Assembly (NCBI GenBank): GCA_025928415.1
Contig: JAICJK010000118.1
Span: 1-7,172 of the forward strand
Origin: Solirubrobacteraceae bacterium
Lineage (GTDB): Bacteria; Actinomycetota; Thermoleophilia; Solirubrobacterales; Solirubrobacteraceae
Length of the DNA stretch: 7,172 bases
Direction of reading: 5' to 3'
Shown here: positions 1 through 7,172 of the stretch, in pieces
Position numbering within the stretch: the stretch's first letter is position 1
Layout: every line of letters begins with the position of its first letter
Translations under genes and position numbers: made by a program
The notes under the pieces: model-generated
The model's database searches: none
The model's input: only the letters and a program-made list of their open reading frames with translations
Told to the model about the DNA's origin: nothing

Positions 1-1968
1 GTCGACGTCCTCGAAGTGCGAGTTGACCAGCAGCAGGAACGAGTCGTCGCGCAGCCGGCGGCCCTGGCGGTCGAGGTCTCCGATGGCGTCGCCGTTGAGG
101 AACAGCCCGATGGTGTGCACGGCGTCGCGCTCCCAGTCGCGGCGCGTCATGCGCCGTCCCTCGGGACGGAACCAGTAGGCGTCGGGCAGGCCGCCGTCCA
201 CCGCGCTGCCCCGCAGGAAGGCGCGGCGCCGGAACACCGGGTGCGCCTTGCGCAGATCGATCAGCCGCTTGGCGAAGGTGAACAGCTCGGCGCCCTCGGC
301 GGCGATGTCCCAGTCGAACCAGGAGATCTCCGAGTCCTGGCACCAGGCGTTGTTGTTGCCGCCCTGGGTGCGCCCGAACTCGTCGCCGCCCAGGAGCATC
401 GGCGTGCCCTGCGAGAGCAGGAGCGTCGTGAGGAAGTTGCGCTGCTGGCGGGCCCGCAGCGCCAGGACCTCGGGGTCGTCGGTCGGGCCCTCGACGCCGC
501 AGTTCCACGAGCGGTTGTCGTCGGTCCCGTCGCGGTTGTCCTCGAGGTTGGCCTCGTTGTGCTTGTCGTTGTAGGCGACGAGGTCGGCGAGCGTGAAGCC
601 GTCGTGGGCGGTGACGAAGTTGATCGACGAGAACGGGCCGCGCTCGTCGCCGTAGAGGTCGCTCGAGCCGGTCAGGCGCTCGGCGAAGTCCCCGACGCGC
701 GCCTGGTTGCGCCACCAGTCGCGCATCGTGTCGCGGTAGATGCCGTTCCACTCCGACCACAGCACCGGGAAGTTGCCGACCTGGTAGCCGCCCGGCCCGA
801 CGTCCCACGGCTCGGCGATCAGCTTGACCTGGGACAGGATCGGGTCCTGGTGGATCGTGTCGAAGAACGCGCTGAGGCGGTCGACCTCGTAGAGCTCGCG
901 AGCCAGCGCGCTGGCCAGGTCGAAGCGGAAGCCGTCCACGTGGCACTCGGTGACCCAGTAGCGCAGGGAGTCCATGATCATCCGCAGGACCCCCGGGTTG
1001 ACCACGTTGAGCGAGTTGCCCGTCCCCGTGAAGTCCATGTAGAACCGCTCGTCGTCGGGGACGAGGCGGTAGTAGGCCTGGTTGTCGACGCCCTTCATGG
1101 AGAGCATCGGCCCGAGGTGGTTCCCCTCGGCGGTGTGGTTGTAGACGACGTCGAGGATGACCTCGATGCCCGCCTTGTGCAGGGCCTTGACCATCCCCTT
1201 GAACTCGCGGACCTGCTCGCCGGTGGAGCCGGTGGCGGCGTAGCCCGCGTGGGGCGCGAAGTAGCCGATCGACGAGTAGCCCCAGTAGTTGGTCAGCCCG
1301 CGGTCGTGCAGGAAGGACTCGTCGGCGATGTGGTGGATCGGCAGCAGCTCGACGGCGGTGACGCCGAGCTCCTTGAGGTAGGCCAGCGCGGGCTCGGAGG
1401 CCAGGCCGCCGTAGGTGCCGCGCAGGTCCTCGCGGACGTCGGGGTGTCGGCGGGTGAAGCCCTTGACGTGGACCTCGTAGATCACGGTGTCCGTCCACGG
1501 GCGCGCGGGCGGCCGGTCGTCCTCCCAGTCGAAGGTGTGGTCGACGACCAGGGACTTCGGGATCGCCTCGGCGTCGTCCTCGTCGTCGGGCTCGAGGTCC
1601 GCGTCGTCGGTGCCGTCGGGGGTGTAGGGCAGCGTGTTGGCCGCGTCCCACAGCACGGGCCCCTCGATCGCCTTGGCGTAGGGGTCGATGAGCAGCTTGC
1701 AGGGGTTGAAGCGCTTGCCCTCCTCGGGCTCGTAGGGCCCGTGGACGCGGAAGCCGTAGCGCTGCCCGGGCCCGACGCCGGGCAGGTAGCAGTGCCAGTG
1801 CTGGGCGGTGTACTCCGTCAGGCGGATGCGCTCCTCCGCGCCGCCGTCGAACAGGCACAGGTCCACCGCCTCCGCCTGCTCGGAGAACAGCGTGAAGTTC
1901 GTCCCCTCGCCGTCCCACTCCGGCCCGAGCGGGAACGGCTTGCCCGGCCAGACCTCGCGGTCGCTCAT
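1..1968 (-). CDS. glgX: Glycogen debranching enzyme GlgX/TreX, 3' end outside window
   Basis: Isoamylase-type GH13 enzyme that hydrolyses alpha-1,6 branch points of glycogen in the cytoplasm. It releases linear malto-oligosaccharides that can feed TreY/TreZ trehalose synthesis. Seen: 656 codons run without a stop from ATG at 1968 to position 1. The N-terminal CBM48-like domain (about residues 10-105) contains GTNFTLFSE and YGFRVHGPY. The catalytic barrel (about 160-570) has DVVYNH at 273-278, the nucleophile D350 in DGFRFD, the acid/base E386 in IAEPWD and D456 in [22 protein letters not shown] at 528-542 is typical of GlgX/TreX. The C-terminal beta domain begins near 590 and is cut off. Known members are about 650-720 residues, so perhaps 50 are missing. 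The ATG overlaps the treZ stop, which fixes the start and suggests translational coupling. Residues 121-134 are strikingly acidic (10 of 14 D/E). I infer a TreX role from the treZ neighbour; glycogen turnover (GlgX) is equally possible, and the two labels describe closely related enzymes. Confidence 0.96.
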   Translation of the reverse strand, partial: MSDREVWPGKPFPLGPEWDGEGTNFTLFSEQAEAVDLCLFDGGAEERIRLTEYTAQHWHCYLPGVGPGQRYGFRVHGPYEPEEGKRFNPCKLLIDPYAKAIEGPVLWDAANTLPYTPDGTDDADLEPDDEDDAEAIPKSLVVDHTFDWEDDRPPARPWTDTVIYEVHVKGFTRRHPDVREDLRGTYGGLASEPALAYLKELGVTAVELLPIHHIADESFLHDRGLTNYWGYSSIGYFAPHAGYAATGSTGEQVREFKGMVKALHKAGIEVILDVVYNHTAEGNHLGPMLSMKGVDNQAYYRLVPDDERFYMDFTGTGNSLNVVNPGVLRMIMDSLRYWVTECHVDGFRFDLASALARELYEVDRLSAFFDTIHQDPILSQVKLIAEPWDVGPGGYQVGNFPVLWSEWNGIYRDTMRDWWRNQARVGDFAERLTGSSDLYGDERGPFSSINFVTAHDGFTLADLVAYNDKHNEANLEDNRDGTDDNRSWNCGVEGPTDDPEVLALRARQQRNFLTTLLLSQGTPMLLGGDEFGRTQGGNNNAWCQDSEISWFDWDIAAEGAELFTFAKRLIDLRKAHPVFRRRAFLRGSAVDGGLPDAYWFRPEGRRMTRRDWERDAVHTIGLFLNGDAIGDLDRQGRRLRDDSFLLLVNSHFEDVD
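1965..1968 (-). other. ATGA stop/start overlap of treZ and glgX
   Basis: On the minus strand the bases read ATGA: the TGA ends treZ and the ATG begins glgX in another frame. No good Shine-Dalgarno precedes this ATG, only a G/C run. Translation of glgX is therefore probably coupled to treZ by ribosome re-initiation. It follows that the two are cotranscribed from upstream of treZ. Confidence 0.85.
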
Positions 1969-3722
1969 CGGCCCGCGCCCGGCCGGGGGCCCGCGGCCGA
2001 CCGCAGCGCCGCGCCGGCCAGTGGGCCGAGCGCCACGCCGCGGCCGGAGGCCTCCGCGCGGCCGTCGGTGCTGAGCACGACGCGGCCCGCCGACGCGGGC
2101 ACGGTGGCAGCCCGCTCGGCGAAGTTCAGGCACAGCTCGTAGGGCCCGCGGGTCACGCGGACCCAGCGGGCCTCCTCGTCGCCCGTCGCGTGGGCGTCGC
2201 CGGGTGGCAGCTCGCGGCGCAGGGCGAGCAGGTCGCGGGTGAGCGCGGCCAGGGCCGGGTCGGGCCGGCGGGTGAGCTTCGAGGCCAAGAAGGTCTCCTC
2301 TGCCTGGGGATCGGGGACGTCCTCGCCGGCGAACGAGGCGAAGGCCGCGAACTCGCGCCGGCGCCCCTCGCGGGTCGCCGTCGCGATCTCCGGGTCGATG
2401 TGGTCGGTGAAGAACTGGAAGGGCGCGGTCTCGCCGTACTCCTCGCCCATGAACAGCATCGGGGTGAAGGGCGACAGCAGCGTCGCGAAGAGCGCGAGCG
2501 GGCGCACGGCGGGCGGCAGCCGGTCGCCGAGCGCGCGGTTGCCGACCTGGTCGTGGTTCTGGTCGAAGACCACGAAGCGCTCGGGCGGCACGTCCCCGGC
2601 CGGCGCCCCGAAGCGGCGCTCGCGGAACGTCGAGTAGCCGCCGTCGTGGACGTGGGGGCGCCCGAGCGCCTTCACGAGGTCGGCCACCGCGCCGAACTCC
2701 TCGTAGTAGCCGTCGCGCTCGCCGGTCAGCAGCGCATGCAGCGCGTGGTGGAAGTCGTCGGCCCAGACGGCGTCGCAGCCCAGGCCGCCGCGCTCGGGCG
2801 GCCGCACGACGCGCGGGTCGTTGAGCCCGGACTCCGCGATGACCAGGGCGCCCGGGCGGGCCGCGTGCACGCGCGCGGCGACCTCGCCGACGATCGGCCG
2901 CGCCGACTCGTCGTGGATGGCGTGGATGGCGTCCAGGCGCAGGCCGTCGAGGTGGAGGCCCGAGATCCAACCCTCCGCGCTCTGCAGGACCCACTCGCGC
3001 ACGGGGTCGCAGCCGGCGTCGTCGTAGTTGATCGCCGCGCCCCAGAACGTCGCGTGCTGGTCGGTGAAGTAGGGGCCGAAGGCCTCCAGGGCCCGCGCGC
3101 CGCTGGCGCCGACGTGGTTGTAGACGACGTCGAGCAGGACGGCCAGCCCGGCGGCGTGCGCCGCGTCGATGAGGCGCTGCAGGCCCTCGGGGCCGCCGTA
3201 GGAGGACTGCGCGGCCGACAGGTAGACGCCGTCGTAGCCCCAGCCGCGGGCGCCGGGGAACTCGGCGACCGGCATCAGCTCGATGGCCGTGACGCCGAGG
3301 GCGGCCAGCGCGGGGAGGTGCTCGATCGCGCCGTCGAAGGTGCCCGCGCGCGAGAACGTCCCGACGTGCAGCTCGTAGATCACCGCGTCCGGGAGGGCGA
3401 CGCCGTCCCAGCTCGCGTCGGTCCAGGCGAACGTCGAAGGGTCGAGCACGGCGGAGGGCCCGCGCAGGCCGTCGGGCTGCCAGCGCGAGCACGGGTCGGG
3501 CCACGCGGTGTCGTCGAGGACGAGCTCGTAGCGGTCGCCGTGCGCGGCGGGCAACGTCGCGGCGCGGACGCCGAAGCCCTCGTCGGCCAGCGGGTGATCC
3601 GTGCCGCCCAGCCGGACGGCGACGCGCTCGGCGGCCGGCGCCCACGTGCGGAAGCTCACCCGGCCCGGCCCTTCGGGATGGGCACCGAGCGGCTGGTCCC
3701 AGGGGTAGGTGGCGGGCGCCAT
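1965..3722 (-). CDS. treZ: Malto-oligosyltrehalose trehalohydrolase TreZ
   Basis: GH13 enzyme that hydrolyses the alpha-1,4 bond next to the terminal trehalose of maltooligosyltrehalose, releasing free trehalose. It is the second step of the TreY-TreZ route from glycogen or maltodextrin. Seen: 585 residues, the usual family length. An N-terminal E-set/CBM48 domain (about 20-100, with [13 protein letters not shown]) precedes the catalytic barrel (about 110-470) and a C-terminal beta domain. Motifs are YELHVGTFS (116-124), GWGYDGVY (160-167), DVVYNH (198-203), nucleophile D264 in LRLDAIHAI, acid/base E297 in [17 protein letters not shown] (322-329), D391 in [13 protein letters not shown] and MGEEYGE (425-431). 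The DDFHH and NHDQVGNR wording separates TreZ from GlgB and GlgX. The frame stays open upstream, so the start is a choice: ATG at 3722 puts a normal 20-odd residues before the first beta domain. The Shine-Dalgarno is poor (a TAGGG about 9 bases upstream). The stop overlaps the glgX ATG. TreY is not visible here. Confidence 0.96.
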   Translation of the reverse strand: MAPATYPWDQPLGAHPEGPGRVSFRTWAPAAERVAVRLGGTDHPLADEGFGVRAATLPAAHGDRYELVLDDTAWPDPCSRWQPDGLRGPSAVLDPSTFAWTDASWDGVALPDAVIYELHVGTFSRAGTFDGAIEHLPALAALGVTAIELMPVAEFPGARGWGYDGVYLSAAQSSYGGPEGLQRLIDAAHAAGLAVLLDVVYNHVGASGARALEAFGPYFTDQHATFWGAAINYDDAGCDPVREWVLQSAEGWISGLHLDGLRLDAIHAIHDESARPIVGEVAARVHAARPGALVIAESGLNDPRVVRPPERGGLGCDAVWADDFHHALHALLTGERDGYYEEFGAVADLVKALGRPHVHDGGYSTFRERRFGAPAGDVPPERFVVFDQNHDQVGNRALGDRLPPAVRPLALFATLLSPFTPMLFMGEEYGETAPFQFFTDHIDPEIATATREGRRREFAAFASFAGEDVPDPQAEETFLASKLTRRPDPALAALTRDLLALRRELPPGDAHATGDEEARWVRVTRGPYELCLNFAERAATVPASAGRVVLSTDGRAEASGRGVALGPLAGAALRSAAGPRPGAGR

Positions 3723-3790
3723 GGCCCGGTGCCCTACCCGCCGGGCCGGGACGGCGAACCGGGCCGCCGGGCGCGGCGCGGCGGCGCGCT
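3723..3790 (-). other. Extremely GC-rich leader upstream of treZ
   Basis: Only 7 of these 68 bases are A or T (about 90% GC). The octamer CCGGGCCG occurs twice, at 3741-3748 and 3759-3766. If treZ is transcribed from the gap, or by read-through from the dehydrogenase gene, this leader would be strongly structured and would place the weak TAGGG ribosome-binding candidate inside that structure. I see no convincing -10 or -35 here. The high GC may also be plain genomic composition. Confidence 0.4.
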
Positions 3791-3791
3791 C

Positions 3792-3847
3792 AGAACCGCG
3801 TTCGGAATCAGACGCCAGCGTGAGGGGGCCGGATCGAATGCGGTTCT
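3792..3847. repeat. 13-bp inverted repeat between the SDR gene and treZ
   Basis: The arm AGAACCGCGTTCG (3792-3804) is matched in inverted orientation by CGAATGCGGTTCT (3835-3847). Twelve of 13 positions pair and the exception is G-T. The spacer is 30 bases. The left arm is also a dyad in itself: TC-n-GAAC-nnn-GTTC-n-GA, centred on 3798. The right arm keeps a weaker version, GAA-n5-TTC, centred on 3841. The centres are 43 bp apart, close to four helical turns. The outer arm directly abuts the dehydrogenase stop codon. Two readings are possible: a pair of operator sites controlling treZ-glgX, or a hairpin at the 3' end of the dehydrogenase transcript. No U-tract follows on either strand, which argues against an ordinary intrinsic terminator. 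Confidence 0.6.
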
Positions 3848-4651
3848 TCAGCCGCGCTCGTCGGCACCCGTCCGCGTGGTCATGACGGCCGCGGCGCCGC
3901 CGCCGAGCACGCGGCGCACGAGCCCGGGGGCGACGACCCGCAGCGCCGCCGCGAGGCCGTAGGGCCGCGGGACGTAGCGCTCCGGGCGGCGCCCGAGCCC
4001 GGCGTGGACGATCGCCTCGGCGCCCTTCTCGGGCGTGGAGACCGTCCAGCGCGTCGCGAGCTTCGAGGTCAGCTCGGCCTGCGGGAAGCCCTCGGTGGCG
4101 ATGAAGCCGGGCAGGACCAGGCCGACGTGGACGCCGTGCGCGCGCTCCTCGGCCCACAGCGCGTCCGACCAGCCGGTCAGCGCGGCCTTGCTCGCGCTGT
4201 AGGCCCCGGTGCCTGCGCGCGCGACGCGGCCCGCCGTGCTGGCGACGTTGACGATCGCGCTCGGGGCGGAGCTGCGCAGCAGCGGCAGGAGCGCCTCGGT
4301 CAGTCGCACCTGGGCGTCGAAGTTGATCTCCATCGTGCGGCGCACGTTCTCCCAGCCGGCGTCGGCGAAGCGCCCGCGCCAGGCGGCGCCGGCGTTGTTG
4401 ACCAGCAGGTCCAGGCGGCCGTGGTGCTCCTCGACGTGCGCGCGGACGCGGGCGGGCGCGTCGTCGCCGGTGAGGTCGGCGGCGACGAAGGTGGTCGGGG
4501 CAGGCAGGGCGGCGGCGAGCGCCTGCAGCCGGTCCTCCCGCCGGGCCACGAGCACCAGCGCGGCTCCGGGCTCGCGCGCCAGCCGCCGGGCCGTCGCCTC
4601 CCCGATCCCGCTCGAGGCGCCGGTGATGACCATGACGGTGGGGTCGGGCAT
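3848..4651 (-). CDS. Classical short-chain dehydrogenase/reductase (SDR)
   Basis: Cytoplasmic NAD(P)-dependent oxidoreductase; the substrate cannot be read from the sequence. Seen: 267 residues, typical of classical SDRs. It is one Rossmann domain with TGASSGIG at 10-17 (cofactor binding), ADL at 58-60, NNAG at 85-88 and the full catalytic tetrad N110, S138 (NVAST), Y151 and K155 (YSASK). PGFIATE begins at 181, in the usual place after the sixth strand. VARRED at 35-40 has basic residues after the second strand, which commonly goes with NADPH preference. The tail from about 226 is hydrophobic with scattered arginines, as in many actinobacterial SDRs that may sit at the membrane. ATG at 4651 places the first strand (VMVIT) at the very N-terminus, so longer starts are unlikely. 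It is transcribed toward treZ across a 125-bp gap, so cotranscription is possible but unproven. No tie to trehalose metabolism is evident. Confidence 0.92.
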   Translation of the reverse strand: MPDPTVMVITGASSGIGEATARRLAREPGAALVLVARREDRLQALAAALPAPTTFVAADLTGDDAPARVRAHVEEHHGRLDLLVNNAGAAWRGRFADAGWENVRRTMEINFDAQVRLTEALLPLLRSSAPSAIVNVASTAGRVARAGTGAYSASKAALTGWSDALWAEERAHGVHVGLVLPGFIATEGFPQAELTSKLATRWTVSTPEKGAEAIVHAGLGRRPERYVPRPYGLAAALRVVAPGLVRRVLGGGAAAVMTTRTGADERG

Positions 4652-4659
4652 GGACGAAG

Positions 4660-4669
4660 AGCCTAGTGT
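4660..4669. promoter_or_regulatory. Possible overlapping divergent -10 elements
   Basis: The dehydrogenase and secreted-protein genes start 53 bp apart on opposite strands, so both promoters should lie in or near 4652-4704. The minus strand has TAGGCT (4665 to 4660) ending 8 bases before the dehydrogenase ATG, the spacing expected for a leaderless transcript. The plus strand has TAGTGT (4664-4669), 35 bases before the secreted-protein ATG. Both fit the loose TAnnnT form and share the same TA. Neither has a recognisable -35, so this is suggestive only. Confidence 0.25.
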
Positions 4670-4704
4670 CGCGAGGTTGGTGAACGCCCGGGGCGCGTGG
4701 CACC

Positions 4705-5367
4705 ATGCCGCCCGTGCGCACACCCCTGCTCGTGGGCGGACTCGCTCTCGCGGCGGGCCTGGCCATCCCCGCGCACGCCGCGCCGCCGCCGGTCGGCGGC
4801 CACGCCGCCCAATGCGCGCGCGCGGTCGTCCGCGACGGCGTGACGATGCTCGGCGGGCGGCGCCGGATCCACGGAACCCTGCCGCCCGTCGCGGCGCGCG
4901 TCCGGGTCGTCGTCCCCGCCTGCCATGACTCCGACGGGACCCCCGAGGCCGACGGCAAGACCGTGCTGTATCGCCGCAAGGGCATCCCGGCGAGCGTCGC
5001 GCTCTTCGGTTCCGCGCGGCAGCGGCGAGGGGACGTGTTGCTCTACACGGCCGTCGGCAGCTTCCCGCAGCTGCGCCACCACCCTCTGCATCGCTTTCTC
5101 TACGGCTCGTCGCGGATGCCCGATGCGACGAAGGGCCGGCGGTGCAAGCCCGCGAGCACGACCGCGCTCGTCCCGGCCTTCGACGGCCTGCTGGCCACCG
5201 TTCGCGGGCATCAGGTCCATGTGACGATCGACGCATCCACACGCATCGCCGCGCCCCGGGTCGACGGCGTGCCGCGGCTGACCTACGGCAAGAGCGTCCG
5301 CGTCCGCGCCGTCGACTGCGGCGGGCACGTCGGCCTCGTCGCCCGCGTGGTGACCGCCACGCGCTGA
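4705..5367 (+). CDS. Secreted protein of unknown function with four cysteines
   Basis: Function not recognised. Seen: 220 residues beginning with a clear Sec signal peptide: a short N-region with R5, a hydrophobic core at about 7-21 and AHA-AP, so cleavage probably falls after residue 25. No lipobox cysteine and no later membrane segment are visible, so export as a soluble protein is inferred. The mature part has exactly four cysteines (37, 73, 147, 205), allowing two disulfides. It looks bipartite. Residues 37-147 hold CARAVVRDG, then VVVPACHDSDG and GIPASVALFG; this cysteine-glycine pattern faintly recalls small actinobacterial secreted DUFs. Residues 160-217 alternate short valine-rich strands (VRGHQVHVTID, then YGKSVRVRAVDCG), as in a small beta-barrel. 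Long stop-free frames lie opposite on the minus strand, but the signal peptide favours this one. ATG at 4705 is the natural start for the signal; the ribosome site is weak. It diverges from the dehydrogenase gene and converges on glgB. Confidence 0.8.
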   Translation: MPPVRTPLLVGGLALAAGLAIPAHAAPPPVGGHAAQCARAVVRDGVTMLGGRRRIHGTLPPVAARVRVVVPACHDSDGTPEADGKTVLYRRKGIPASVALFGSARQRRGDVLLYTAVGSFPQLRHHPLHRFLYGSSRMPDATKGRRCKPASTTALVPAFDGLLATVRGHQVHVTIDASTRIAAPRVDGVPRLTYGKSVRVRAVDCGGHVGLVARVVTATR

Positions 5368-5432
5368 GGGCCGCAGACGCCGCACGACCACGCGAACGGC
5401 GACGCGAAGGGCGGCGGCGCGCAGCGGTGAGG
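5368..5432. other. Convergent gap between the secreted-protein gene and glgB
   Basis: The 65 bases separate two stop codons facing each other. A 6-bp pairing exists between CGCCGC (5378-5383) and GCGGCG (5411-5416), but it has a 27-base loop and no T-tract on either strand. I cannot call a terminator, although transcripts from both sides must end near here or run into each other. Confidence 0.4.

Positions 5433-7172
<1,740 letters not shown>

Noticed and set aside
16..2142. A 708-codon stop-free plus-strand frame opposite glgX and the end of treZ
   Set aside because: It mirrors a well-supported GH13 gene, has no recognisable domain and consists largely of V, A, R, G, D and E. Very high third-position GC removes stop codons from antisense frames, so such shadows are expected.
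3792..3804. SOS (LexA) box, because of GAAC and GTTC half-sites
   Set aside because: Actinobacterial LexA sites have four bases between GAAC and GTTC. Here there are three, and the neighbouring genes have no DNA-repair role.
2190..3962. A 590-codon plus-strand frame opposite treZ
   Set aside because: Same explanation: low-complexity composition, no family motif, and the opposite strand carries a complete TreZ with all catalytic residues.
3723..4985. N-terminal extension of treZ, whose frame stays open to 4985
   Set aside because: The extension would run through the SDR gene in another frame and reads as arginine-alanine-rich nonsense. ATG at 3722 gives the normal TreZ length.
5371..5427. 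Terminator hairpin between the convergent genes
   Set aside because: Only short G/C pairings with a long loop and no T-run. Such matches arise by chance at this GC content.

Overview
The window is very GC-rich, with G/C-ending codons throughout, ATG starts and weak Shine-Dalgarno sequences. It carries glycogen and trehalose genes of bacterial type. This suggests a high-GC actinomycetote. The wording of TreZ recalls soil lineages such as Thermoleophilia, but that is an impression from memory and not a tested placement.

Layout, left to right. Positions 1-1968 (minus) hold most of a GlgX/TreX-type glycogen debranching enzyme, cut off at its C-terminus by the left edge. Positions 1965-3722 (minus) hold a complete treZ, whose stop codon overlaps the glgX start in an ATGA. 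A 125-bp gap (3723-3847) follows. It has a roughly 90% GC leader next to treZ and a 13-bp inverted repeat whose arms are themselves nearly palindromic. Positions 3848-4651 (minus) encode a complete classical short-chain dehydrogenase/reductase. A 53-bp divergent gap separates it from a plus-strand gene (4705-5367) for a small secreted protein with four cysteines and no recognised function. That gene converges on glgB (5433-7172, minus), which is cut at its N-terminus by the right edge.

How the genes work together. GlgB introduces alpha-1,6 branches into glycogen. GlgX/TreX removes them, releasing linear malto-oligosaccharides. TreZ cleaves trehalose from the maltooligosyltrehalose made by TreY. 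TreY, the obligate partner of TreZ, is not in the window. The gene order treZ then glgX(treX), with overlapping ends, predicts that treY lies just past the left edge. The dehydrogenase and the secreted protein have no evident link to this pathway and may simply sit between the two carbohydrate blocks.

I found no RNA gene, mobile element, CRISPR array or clearly novel system. The least explained items are the inverted repeat upstream of treZ and the uncharacterised secreted protein. No stretch longer than 300 bases lacks a gene.
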